Source of the DNA: Bradyrhizobium manausense
GTDB taxonomy: Bacteria; Pseudomonadota; Alphaproteobacteria; Rhizobiales; Xanthobacteraceae
Reading direction: 5' to 3'
Assembly (NCBI RefSeq): GCF_018131105.1
Contig: NZ_JAFCJI010000001.1
Span: forward strand, 3,694,001-3,758,000
Length of the DNA: 64,000 nucleotides
In this document: piece by piece, positions 25,724 through 33,373 of the stretch
Layout of the letters: each line of letters starts with the position of its first letter
Numbering within the stretch: position 1 is the stretch's first letter
The notes under the pieces: generated by a model
What the model saw: the letters and a program-made list of their open reading frames with translations, nothing else
Databases searched by the model: none
What the model was told of the DNA's origin: nothing
Position numbers and translations under genes: made by a program

Positions 25724-27538
25724 TCAGTTGCAGACCTCGGCATTGGCATCGACGTGGGGGCCCCCGCCGCCACGATACTCGAGATGGCAACCACGCTTGA
25801 CCGGACGGCAGAGCAGATCGTTGCAGAAGATCTGACCGCTGCCGCCCGCAGCAGCGCGACCGCCGCCAGCCGCAGCGATGCCAGCTCCACCTGCCGCGCC
25901 GCCGGACTGACGACGCTGCCGTACGGGACGGTCATCGCTGTCGTCGCGTGTGGCGGTTGCGGGCTTGCTGGTCTTGGCCGGCTTGGCGGCCCGCTGCTTC
26001 TCGCACTCATTGTCGTCGTTCAGCGCGTATCCGTCGCCGCAGACGATCTTGGTGCATTTGTCGCCATCGGCCTTGAAGCCGTGTTCGCAGACCAGCGGAC
26101 AGACGCGCGACTGCCTGGACTTGACCGTGTCGAGTGCATCCGTGCTCGCCACCTTCACGTTGAGCTTGGTGCCGGCGTAGCGATTGAACTGCGTCAGCGA
26201 CCGCTGTGACGACGTGCTCCAGTTGCCATCAGCCTGACCGGAGAAACATCCGACGCGGCCGAGCTCGGTCTGCACCGAGCGGCTGAGATCGGCCGGCGTG
26301 GTCGCGGGCGTCAACGAGGCGACATTGGTGCCGGCAGGGCTCGCCGTGCTCGCGGGCGAGGCGCTCGGCGCCGTGGCCGCAAGATTGACACGCTGCTGCT
26401 CGGCAGCGGCAGCCTGCTGCTGCGCCTGCTCCTTGGCCTTTTGCGCGGCAAGCTGGGCCTGCTCGGCCGCCTTCGCGTCGGCGGCGGCCTTGGCCTGCGC
26501 ATCCTTCTGCGCGCCAGCCGCAGCAAGACGATCGCGCTCGGCCTCCGCCTGCTTCGCCTTCTCGGTCGCCACGGCGTGAACCTGCTCAGCCTGCATCTTG
26601 TCGAGCTGGAGCTTGGCAAGGTTCGCGTAGAAGCCATCCGGATGCTGGGCCAGGAAGGCTTCCCACGCCGGCTTGTTGCCGACCTGAAGCGCAAGCTCGT
26701 AATCACGGCGGATATCTGCCTGCGGATTGATCGCGGGCGCGGGCGCCACCGCGGCGACGGCCTTGACCGGCACCAGCGGCACGTCTTCACCACCGAGCGA
26801 ACCGTAAACGAACGGCTCCTGCTTGTTGGCGGTCGACCTGAGCACGTCGTCGCGCACGAAGCCGAAGGCGCGGCGGACGTCGAGGCCCGGCGTCGTCAGA
26901 TGCTTCGACAGCGCGACCGTGAACGGGCTGTTGGCACCATCGCCATCCTGCGCGGTGAAGCCGGCCTTGGCCGAATAGGCGATCAGCGTGTTGGTACTGG
27001 TCGGCTCGACCTGGGCCAGGCCGCGGCCGATGCCGCGCGAAGCCACGGTGCGCCTCATGGTCCTGCCGAACGGATTGTCGCGGCAGGCGTCGAGGATCAC
27101 CAGACGAAGCTGCTTCGCCGGCTCGACCGCGACCAGAACGCGATCGAGCGAGAGCGCTTCGTCGTAGACGTCGGTGTCGCGCTCGAGCTTGGCATCCACC
27201 GGGATCAGATAGTTGGAGCCGTCTACCTCGATGCCGTGGCCGGCATAGTAGACAACGGCGATATCGGCATCGCGGGTCGCATCGGCGAATTCGCGCAGCA
27301 CGCGCCGCGTATCAAGCGCTGTCAGGTCGTGGCGGGAATCGACGACATCGAAGCCGGCATCCTTCAGCGTCTTCGCCATCACTGCACCGTCATTGACGGG
27401 ATTGGCGAGCGGGGGCGCATGCTGATACGCCGAATTGGCGAGCACCAGCGCAACGCGCTTTCCGGCGAAAGCAGGCTGGGCGCCAAACATCAGTGCGACA
27501 GCGAGAAGAAGCGGGTAAATCCTGAATAAATTGCGCAT
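25724..27538 (-). CDS. Secreted caspase-like (peptidase C14) protein with cysteine-rich tail
   Basis: A 604-residue protein. Residues 1-25 form a signal peptide (PAFA cleavage site). The caspase-like domain (about 27-260) keeps the His-Cys dyad: His101 in YYAGHGIEV and Cys152 in ILDACRDNPF. A linker follows, then an Ala/Gln/Lys-rich probable coiled coil (about 310-385). Next is a peptidoglycan-binding-like segment (LSRSVQTELGRVGCFSG, about 418-455) and a tail with ten cysteines from residue 431 to the end, plus a Gly/Ala-rich spacer. It is likely periplasmic, an Arg- or Lys-directed metacaspase/orthocaspase-type protease. ATG 27538 is used because the signal peptide begins there. Its substrate is unknown; the gene is monocistronic. 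Confidence 0.85.
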   Translation of the reverse strand: MRNLFRIYPLLLAVALMFGAQPAFAGKRVALVLANSAYQHAPPLANPVNDGAVMAKTLKDAGFDVVDSRHDLTALDTRRVLREFADATRDADIAVVYYAGHGIEVDGSNYLIPVDAKLERDTDVYDEALSLDRVLVAVEPAKQLRLVILDACRDNPFGRTMRRTVASRGIGRGLAQVEPTSTNTLIAYSAKAGFTAQDGDGANSPFTVALSKHLTTPGLDVRRAFGFVRDDVLRSTANKQEPFVYGSLGGEDVPLVPVKAVAAVAPAPAINPQADIRRDYELALQVGNKPAWEAFLAQHPDGFYANLAKLQLDKMQAEQVHAVATEKAKQAEAERDRLAAAGAQKDAQAKAAADAKAAEQAQLAAQKAKEQAQQQAAAAEQQRVNLAATAPSASPASTASPAGTNVASLTPATTPADLSRSVQTELGRVGCFSGQADGNWSTSSQRSLTQFNRYAGTKLNVKVASTDALDTVKSRQSRVCPLVCEHGFKADGDKCTKIVCGDGYALNDDNECEKQRAAKPAKTSKPATATRDDSDDRPVRQRRQSGGAAGGAGIAAAGGGRAAAGGSGQIFCNDLLCRPVKRGCHLEYRGGGGPHVDANAEVCN

Positions 27539-27718
27539 GACACGCCTTCTAAAAATTCGGGGTAGTTCACACCCTCGGGACGACCTTAGCAAGATCCGCC
27601 GCGCCCGCCTGTGATGGAGGTCACGAAGACCGCGCAGGCGACAGGCCGGGACATCCCTTTTGTTAGTCGCGCCAGTGCGTTGGCGGTTCGCGGCCAAATG
27701 CGCCGGGGCCCATTTGCC

Positions 27719-28147
27719 CTAGGGTTCCCCAATGTGTCCCCGATGCTGCGGCAGATCATCCGTGATCTCGTGCCATGGCGCCTTGGAGCCCACGAAAATA
27801 TGGGCGGTCGGGCGGATCGAGGGAGCATCGACCAGGGTTCCCATGGCGACATGGGCCCATTTTCCTTCGCGGACGCGGGAATAGAGCAGCGAACCGCAGC
27901 GAGCGCAGTGGGCGTCATGGGTGGTGTCGTCACCGTAGATGATCCGCTGGTCCCCGCCCCTGACGAGCCGGAGCCGGCTGTACGCGATGCCGGCGAACGG
28001 CTTGAAGGCAGACCCCGTGGTCCGGCGGCAGTTCGAGCAGTGGCAATTCAGTGCATAGGAGAACGCGTCCGCGACCTCGTAGCGGACCGCGCGGCAGTAG
28101 CATTCGCCGGCAAGGATACGAGCGTTCTGATGTTGCGAACCCGTCAC
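27719..28147 (-). CDS. GFA family protein (CENP-V/GFA zinc fold)
   Basis: A 142-residue protein with the GFA zinc-binding cysteines: CYC in GECYCRAVRYE, the triad in NCHCSNCRRTTG, and CARCGSLLY later. The name comes from glutathione-dependent formaldehyde-activating enzyme, but most family members have no proven activity. The family core FKPFAGI is present. GTG 28147 is preferred because GAGGG lies seven bases upstream and because it gives the usual short N terminus; ATG 28183 has no ribosome site. It is divergent from the NTF2-like gene. It may bind zinc and a small thiol adduct; the function is open. Confidence 0.82.
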   Translation of the reverse strand: MTGSQHQNARILAGECYCRAVRYEVADAFSYALNCHCSNCRRTTGSAFKPFAGIAYSRLRLVRGGDQRIIYGDDTTHDAHCARCGSLLYSRVREGKWAHVAMGTLVDAPSIRPTAHIFVGSKAPWHEITDDLPQHRGHIGEP

Positions 28148-28242
28148 GATGGTGCCCTCGCGCAATTGGCAGAAGACACCCATAGCGCAATTCGATGTGT
28201 ACGACTAAGTTTGCGCCCAGCCATCATTCAAAGGGATGACCC

Positions 28243-28617
28243 ATGAGCCAGAATCGGTCGAGCGTCGAAGCCGTCGTGCAATCCTATTTTGACGGGCTTT
28301 ACGAGGGTGACGCCGACAAGCTGGGCGATGTCTTCCATCCGTCCGCCGATCTGCGCTGGGTGGAAAAGGACGAGCTGAAGATCCTGACTGTCCCGGACTG
28401 GCTCGCCTGGGTCCGCAAGCGCCCCTCCGCCAAGGCAGAAGGCAAGCCGCGCGAGGATTTCATCGTCACGATCGACCGTTCTGACGACAAGACCGCGTTC
28501 ATCAAGGTCAAATGCCAACTGCCGCCGCGATTTTTCACGGATTACCTGGTGGCGATGAAGCTCGCCGACGGTTGGCAGATCGTGTCGAAATCGTATCGGT
28601 ATGATCTGAAGGAGTGA
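28243..28617 (+). CDS. NTF2-like protein (lumazine-binding-like family)
   Basis: A 124-residue cytosolic protein with the NTF2 cone-shaped alpha-beta fold: SSVEAVVQSYFDGLYEGD as first helices, then LGDVFHPSADLRWVEKD, and a C-terminal sheet ending DGWQIVSKSYRYDLKE. Members bind small hydrophobic ligands or act as isomerases and dehydratases. The catalytic residues are not diagnostic here. AAGGGATG precedes ATG 28243. The beta-lactamase downstream is separated by a repeat, so an operon is doubtful. Confidence 0.82.
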   Translation: MSQNRSSVEAVVQSYFDGLYEGDADKLGDVFHPSADLRWVEKDELKILTVPDWLAWVRKRPSAKAEGKPREDFIVTIDRSDDKTAFIKVKCQLPPRFFTDYLVAMKLADGWQIVSKSYRYDLKE

Positions 28618-28657
28618 GGCCGCTGCCCGAAATCGGGCACACTCGTTCGTCACTCTC

Positions 28658-28737
28658 CGTCATCGCGAGCGCAGCGAAGCGATCCAGAATCCTGCCGCGT
28701 GGACAGACTGGATTGCTTCGCTGCGCTCGCAATGACG
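28658..28737. repeat. Inverted-repeat element, CGTCATTGCGAG family
   Basis: The arms of 29 bases (28658-28686 and 28709-28737) are inverted copies that differ at two positions, with 22 bases between them. Each arm starts CGTCAT(C/T)GCGAG at its outer end. Related copies are at 31407-31492 and, shorter, at 174-208 and 47499-47519. It has no coding capacity and may fold into a long hairpin between the NTF2-like gene and bla. Confidence 0.8.
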
Positions 28738-28790
28738 GCGCGGATAACGCCCTCAATGCATCCCCCACCTCCTTTCTCCCAAGAGTCCCC

Positions 28791-29648
28791 ATGCTGCTCG
28801 ACCGTCGCTCCCTGCTCGCCTCGCTGTGCTGGATGGCCGCTTCACCGGCATTCGCCGCGGAGGCACCGCCTGAACTCGAATCCTATGAGCGCGACAGCGG
28901 CGGGCGGATCGGGGTCTATGCGGAGAATCTCGCGACCGGCGCAAAACTGAGCTGGCGGGCCGACGAGCGCTTCGTGATGTGCTCGACGTTCAAGGCATCG
29001 CTCGCGGCCTGCGTGCTGGCGCGGGTCGATCGCGGCGAGGACAGGCTGGCCGCGATGATCTCTTTTGGGAAGGCCGACCTGCTCGAGTACGCGCCGGTCG
29101 CGAAGCAAAATCTCACGGCCGGTGCGATGTCGATCGCGGATATGTGCAAGGCGGCCGTCGAGCTCAGTGACAACACCTGCGCCAACCTTCTGCTCGCGCG
29201 GGTCGGCGGACCCGCCGCGCTCACCGCGTTCTGGCGGTCGATCGGCGACACCGTTTCGCGGCTCGACCACAACGAGCCCGAGCTCAACCGCTCGCCGCCC
29301 GGCGACCCCCGGGACACCACGACGCCGGCGGCGATGGCCAACAACCTGAAGCAGCTGGTGGCGGGCGAGGCGCTGTCGCCGGCCTCAAGGGCCCAGCTCA
29401 CCGAATGGATGGTGGGCTGCAAGACCGGCGCGAACCGGCTGCGCGGCGGCCTGCCGGCAGCCTGGAAGATCGGCGACAAGACCGGCAACAACGGCAAGGA
29501 CGCATCGGGCGATATCGCGGTCGCCTGGCCCAAGCCCGATTCGCCGATCCTGATCGCGGCCTATACGCAAGGTGGCACGCCGAATTCAGCCCAGCTCGAA
29601 GCGGTGTTCGCGCGGATCGGACGCATGGTCGGGGAGCGACTGGGCTAG
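28791..29648 (+). CDS. bla: Class A beta-lactamase with Tat-type signal peptide
   Basis: A 285-residue serine beta-lactamase that hydrolyses beta-lactam rings in the periplasm. The N terminus LLDRRSLLASL followed by AASPAFA has a twin-arginine motif, which suggests export already folded through Tat. All class A motifs are present: Ser65-x-x-Lys68 (STFK), Ser126-Asp-Asn, Glu162 in EPELN and Lys230-Thr-Gly. A Cys precedes the active Ser (MCSTFK), as in some carbapenemases, but I see no Cys just after KTG to pair with it, so the spectrum cannot be inferred. Start ATG 28791. No ampR-type regulator is adjacent. Confidence 0.93.
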   Translation: MLLDRRSLLASLCWMAASPAFAAEAPPELESYERDSGGRIGVYAENLATGAKLSWRADERFVMCSTFKASLAACVLARVDRGEDRLAAMISFGKADLLEYAPVAKQNLTAGAMSIADMCKAAVELSDNTCANLLLARVGGPAALTAFWRSIGDTVSRLDHNEPELNRSPPGDPRDTTTPAAMANNLKQLVAGEALSPASRAQLTEWMVGCKTGANRLRGGLPAAWKIGDKTGNNGKDASGDIAVAWPKPDSPILIAAYTQGGTPNSAQLEAVFARIGRMVGERLG

Positions 29649-29680
29649 AGCCCCGTTCCGATTGAATCGGAACGGGCTCT
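29647..29680. terminator. Strong hairpin overlapping the bla stop codon
   Basis: A stem of 16 pairs with one bulged C (AGAGCCC plus GTTCCGATT on the left, mirrored on the right) spans 29647-29680. It starts within the TAG of bla. No T tract follows. It belongs to a composite with the repeat at 29695-29742 and probably ends or stabilises the bla transcript. Confidence 0.55.
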
Positions 29681-29694
29681 GGATTCCGGCTTCA

Positions 29695-29742
29695 ACGCGT
29701 TTTCTTCACGCGAACCGGCGTCCACTTCGCTGGAAAACGCTC
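29695..29742. repeat. 48-base GCGTTTTC/GAAAACGC repeat, copy 1
   Basis: This segment matches 44693-44740 at 43 of 48 positions. Its ends carry the 8-bp inverted repeat GCGTTTTC and GAAAACGC. Copy 1 lies between bla and the antiporter; copy 2 abuts the mutS start. It is a known type of dispersed element in Bradyrhizobium. Confidence 0.75.
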
Positions 29743-29790
29743 CAGCCTGAGAAGATTGACCTCTTGGCCGCTTCCGGGCCAAGACAGGCC

Positions 29791-31401
29791 ATGATCGCAG
29801 CGAAATTTCAGACCTTCCTCATCCTGCTCGCCGTGCTGGCAGGCACCGCGCTGGTTGCACGCCGCTTCAACCTCGCGCCTGCGATTCTGCTGATGCTCTC
29901 CGGTGTCGGCCTTGCGTTCGTGCCGGGCATGCCGCCGGTGGAACTGCCGCCGGAATTGGTGTTGCTGATGGTGCTGCCGCCGCTGATCTACTCGGCGAGC
30001 GTGGCGATGAGCTGGCGCGAGTTCAGGAATAATCTGCGGCCGATCGTGCTGCTCGCGGTCGGCGCGGTGATCTTCACCGCGGCGATGGTCGCGGCGGCCA
30101 CGCACTACGTGATCGGCTTGCCCTGGAGCATCGGCTTCCTGCTGGGCGCCATCGTCGCGCCGCCCGACGTGGTGGCGCCGCTCGCGATCGCGCGCCGGCT
30201 GAACATGCCGCGCCGGCTGCTGGTCATCCTCGAGGGCGAAGGGCTTGCCAACGACGCCACCGCGCTGATCCTCTACCGCTTCGCGCTCGCCGCGATCGTG
30301 GTCGGGCATTTCTCGCTGCCGCTGGCAACAGGCGAATTTACCCTCATCGTCGCCGGCGAGATCGCCTTCGGCATCGGCGTCGGCTGGCTCTCGCTGCGCT
30401 TTCGCAAATGGTCCGGGGATCCGCAGGTCGAGCTGACGCTGTCGCTGATCACGCCCTACGTCTCCTACTGGCTGCCCGAGCATGTCGGCGGCTCCGGCGT
30501 GATCGCAACCGTCGCCTGTGGCCTGTATGTCAGCTGGAACGGACCGCTGCTGATATCGGCGTCGACGCGCCTGCAAGGCATCTTCTTCTGGGACCTCATC
30601 ATCTATCTGATCGAGGGCTTGCTGTTCCTGTTGACCGGCTTCCAGATGCGCGCGCTCTATGAAAAATCAAAAGCGTTCCCGCTCGACGACATCATGATCG
30701 CGACCGCCTTGGTGCTGGTCATCATCGTTCTGGCGCGCTTCACCTGGCTCTATCCCGCGACCTATCTGCCGCGGATGCTGAGCAAGTCGCTGCGCAAACG
30801 CGATCCCTCGCCGCCCTGGCAATGGCCGTTCGCGCTCGCTTTCACCGGCGTGCGTGGCGCAGTGTCGCTGGCGGCTGCGCTGGCGCTGCCGTTCACGCTG
30901 CCTGATGGCGATGCCTTTCCGTATCGCGACCTGATCCTGTTCGTCGCCTTCGGCGTCATCCTCGTCACGGTGATCGGCGTCGGCCTGACGCTGCCGCCGG
31001 TCGTGCGCTGGCTCGGCATCGCGCAAGCCGGCCGCAACGAGCATGTCGCCGAGCATGAGGCCGAGATTGCGGCACGGCGCCAGGCGCTCGACGCCGCGCT
31101 GAAATCGCTGGACGCGCTGACCGAAGAGAAAGAAGTGTCGGACGAAGTGATGCGGCTGTTGCGCGCCCGCCACGAGATCCGCGTCAACCAGCTTCCTGAC
31201 TCACTCGACCCCGCCCGTCACGACGTCTCCGCAGCCGGCACCGCGCTGACCCGCGAGCTGATCGAGGCCGAGCGCAAATTCATCCATGACCTCTTGCGCG
31301 ACGGCCAGATCACCGACGAGACGCGGCGAAGGATCGAGCGCGATCTTGACCTGGAGGAAGCGAGCCTGGCGAACCGGGAGTATCAGGGCGCGCCGCTGTA
31401 G
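29791..31401 (+). CDS. CPA1-family Na+/H+ antiporter
   Basis: A 536-residue inner-membrane antiporter that exchanges protons for Na+ or K+. About 12 hydrophobic segments fill residues 1-420. Ion-site signatures are APPDVVAPLAI (the exposed Asp of helix 5) and EGEGLANDATALIL. A cytosolic C-terminal helical region of about 110 residues (AEHEAEIAARRQALD and onward) is typical of bacterial NhaP/YjcE-type proteins. ATG 29791 is the first good start after the repeats. The gene is monocistronic; a palindromic repeat follows its stop. Likely role: pH and sodium homeostasis. Confidence 0.9.
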   Translation: MIAAKFQTFLILLAVLAGTALVARRFNLAPAILLMLSGVGLAFVPGMPPVELPPELVLLMVLPPLIYSASVAMSWREFRNNLRPIVLLAVGAVIFTAAMVAAATHYVIGLPWSIGFLLGAIVAPPDVVAPLAIARRLNMPRRLLVILEGEGLANDATALILYRFALAAIVVGHFSLPLATGEFTLIVAGEIAFGIGVGWLSLRFRKWSGDPQVELTLSLITPYVSYWLPEHVGGSGVIATVACGLYVSWNGPLLISASTRLQGIFFWDLIIYLIEGLLFLLTGFQMRALYEKSKAFPLDDIMIATALVLVIIVLARFTWLYPATYLPRMLSKSLRKRDPSPPWQWPFALAFTGVRGAVSLAAALALPFTLPDGDAFPYRDLILFVAFGVILVTVIGVGLTLPPVVRWLGIAQAGRNEHVAEHEAEIAARRQALDAALKSLDALTEEKEVSDEVMRLLRARHEIRVNQLPDSLDPARHDVSAAGTALTRELIEAERKFIHDLLRDGQITDETRRRIERDLDLEEASLANREYQGAPL

Positions 31402-31406
31402 GCCTT

Positions 31407-31492
31407 CGTCATTGCGGGCGAAGCGAAGCAATCCAGATTGGCTCTGCGGGGGCAGTCTGGATTGCTTCGTCGCTTCGCTCTTCGCAATGACG
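31407..31492. repeat. Inverted-repeat element, CGTCATTGCGAG family
   Basis: The outer arms 31407-31435 and 31458-31492 are inverted near-copies, the right one with a six-base insertion (the CTTCGC unit is duplicated). The element sits between the convergent antiporter and amidase genes and is related to 28658-28737. Confidence 0.75.
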
Positions 31493-31514
31493 GTTGTTGA
31501 AACAGCGCAGCAAT

Positions 31515-32342
31515 CTAACGCTTTTCGCAATACGCCCGCATCGCCGTCACCACGGCCGTCGCAATCAGTTCCTGCCGATCCGGCGAGTTCATCGCCATCT
31601 CTTCGTCGCGATTGATGATGGAGCCGGCTTCGAGCAGGACCGCCGCACTTCGGGTCTGCGAGAGCACGACGAGCCCGTCGTAGCGATAGACGCCGACATC
31701 CTTGTCGAGCAACGGGTGCCGGTAGCGGCCCATCACCGGCAGGGAGTATTGCGTGGCGTATTGCAGGCCTTTGTCCTTCAGCTCCCGGCCCAACAACTTG
31801 GCGAAGGCGAGGCTGGCGGCGAAGCGCGGATTGCGCTCGGATACGAACAGCGAATGACCGCTGAAGCGGTCGCTGAAATAGCTCCTGGCGCCCTCGAACT
31901 CCCATGCTTCGAGCATCTTGTCGGGCACGGAATCGTGGTGGATCGACAGGAAGAAATCGGCATGCGCGGCGTTGGCAGTCCCGACGCGCTTGAGCAGGCT
32001 CGCCCGCGCCTTGCCATCGGTCACCAGCACACGGGTTGCGGCAAAGCCCGCGGACTTCAAGTGCTCGCCGATCAGCCGCGCCAGATGCAGGTTGAAGCCG
32101 AACTCCACGTCGTTGCGCGCGCTGGTCGCGCCCTGCGATTCCGAGGTATGCCCGACATCGAGGATGATCCTGAACTTGCGGGGATCGCATCTCTCAGGGA
32201 CGGGTGACGGCTTTGGCGTGGATTTGTGCTTCGCTCTCGCGGACTTCCGCGCAGCGACCGCCCCGCCATGGTCACCTGGCACGACCAAAAGCGGGATCAG
32301 CGCAACAGCAATGGCGGCGGTGATGCGCCACGATATTTTCAC
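31515..32342 (-). CDS. N-acetylmuramoyl-L-alanine amidase (Amidase_3)
   Basis: A 275-residue zinc amidase that cuts the bond between N-acetylmuramic acid and the stem peptide in the periplasm. A signal or anchor segment (ITAAIAVALIPLLVV) is followed by a basic linker. Zinc ligands are His65 (DVGHTSES), Glu80 (NDVEFGFN) and one of His135/His136 (SIHHDSVP). The catalytic Glu is in VLLEAGSI. There is no AMIN or LysM domain. The start is GTG 32342, which overlaps the TGA of the upstream TauD-family gene by four bases (GTGA), a firm sign of translational coupling; longer frames would enter that gene. The functional pairing is unexpected. Confidence 0.9.
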   Translation of the reverse strand: MKISWRITAAIAVALIPLLVVPGDHGGAVAARKSARAKHKSTPKPSPVPERCDPRKFRIILDVGHTSESQGATSARNDVEFGFNLHLARLIGEHLKSAGFAATRVLVTDGKARASLLKRVGTANAAHADFFLSIHHDSVPDKMLEAWEFEGARSYFSDRFSGHSLFVSERNPRFAASLAFAKLLGRELKDKGLQYATQYSLPVMGRYRHPLLDKDVGVYRYDGLVVLSQTRSAAVLLEAGSIINRDEEMAMNSPDRQELIATAVVTAMRAYCEKR

Positions 32343-33235
32343 ACCGGCCGTTCCCCCTTCACCGTCACGCGCGTCCCCGAGCGCGTGTGCGGCCAGTAGT
32401 CCCACATCGCCCGGTGCTGGGTGCAGCGGTTGTCCCAGAACGCGATGGCGTTCTCAGTCCAGCGGAAGCGGCACTGGAACAGCGGATTCTCGGCATGCTG
32501 GTAGAGATAGGCCAGCATCGCATCGCTCTCGTCGCGCGGGACACCGTTGATGTGCCGGGTGAAGCCGCGATTGACGTAGATCGCCTTCTTGCCCGTCACC
32601 GGATGCGTGCGCACCACCGGATGTTCGGCGCTCGGATAGGCCGGGCGATCCGCGACGCCGTAATTGGCGTAGAGCCCGCGGTAGATCGGCTCGCCGTCAT
32701 GCAGCGCTGTCAGACCGTCGAGATAGGCCTTCATGCGGTCCGACAGCGCGTCATAGGCCGCGTACATGTTGGCGAACAGGGTGTCGCCGCCGCGCGGCGG
32801 GCACTGCTTGATGTAGAGGATCGAGCCCAGCGGCGGCTCGAGGTCGCAGGAGACGTCGGAGTGCCAGCCCTCGCCGTTGGCGCGCGGCGAATTCCTGTCA
32901 GCGTAGATCTTCATCAGCGCCGGATCTTCGTCCTCGTGCGGCGCGGCGGGATGAAAATGCAGCTCGCCGAACTTGCGGCCGAAGGCGAGATGCTGTTTCG
33001 GCGTGATGGTCTGGTCGCGGAAGAAGATGACGAGATTTTCGGCGAGCGCGCGGTGGATCTCGTCCATCTGCCTGATAGAGCGGGCATCGCCCTCGACGAG
33101 CTTGCCGATGTCGATGCCGGAGATTTCCGCGCCGATGATCGGGGTGAGCTTCTCGACCGCGATGGTCTCGTAAGGCGCGCCGTCTTCCGCCGTGTGGCGG
33201 TAGCGCGGACCCTGCTTGCCGGATAGCGAGCTCAT
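32339..33235 (-). CDS. TauD/TfdA-family Fe(II)/2-oxoglutarate dioxygenase
   Basis: A 298-residue non-heme iron dioxygenase. The iron ligands are His125 and Asp127 (GWHSDVSC) and a distal His in CTQHRAMWDY. The 2-oxoglutarate-binding Arg is in the following region (GTRVTVKG). The N-terminal IIGAEISGIDIG is typical of the family. Substrates in the family include taurine, other sulfonates, alkyl sulfates and phenoxyacetates; the sequence does not decide. ATG 33235 has GGGAGAA just upstream. It is coupled to the amidase by a 4-base overlap. A sulfonate-type ABC transporter lies about 15 kb away, but no direct link is shown. Confidence 0.9.
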   Translation of the reverse strand: MSSLSGKQGPRYRHTAEDGAPYETIAVEKLTPIIGAEISGIDIGKLVEGDARSIRQMDEIHRALAENLVIFFRDQTITPKQHLAFGRKFGELHFHPAAPHEDEDPALMKIYADRNSPRANGEGWHSDVSCDLEPPLGSILYIKQCPPRGGDTLFANMYAAYDALSDRMKAYLDGLTALHDGEPIYRGLYANYGVADRPAYPSAEHPVVRTHPVTGKKAIYVNRGFTRHINGVPRDESDAMLAYLYQHAENPLFQCRFRWTENAIAFWDNRCTQHRAMWDYWPHTRSGTRVTVKGERPV

Positions 33236-33312
33236 GGCGGTTCTCCCGGTCGTCTTGATTGGGAGCATCGTAGCCCGGATGGAGCGAAGCGCAATCGGGG
33301 GAGCGGTCGCGC

Positions 33313-33351
33313 AAAAAAACAGGGCGGGTCGCTCTTCGCTGACCCGCCCTG
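33313..33351 (-). terminator. Intrinsic terminator of ispG
   Basis: A perfect 11-bp stem (33320-33330 with 33341-33351, CAGGGCGGGTC) and a 10-base loop are followed on the minus strand by seven T (33319-33313). It lies 23 bases after the ispG stop. This is the clearest rho-independent terminator in the window and ends the zur-DMT-ispG unit. Confidence 0.92.
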
Positions 33352-33373
33352 CGATTTCAATGTTTGAGAGAGC

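Noticed and set aside
28618..28790. The palindrome upstream of bla as a beta-lactam-responsive operator.
   Set aside because: The same element recurs between unrelated genes at 31407 and 174, so it is a dispersed repeat and not a specific operator.
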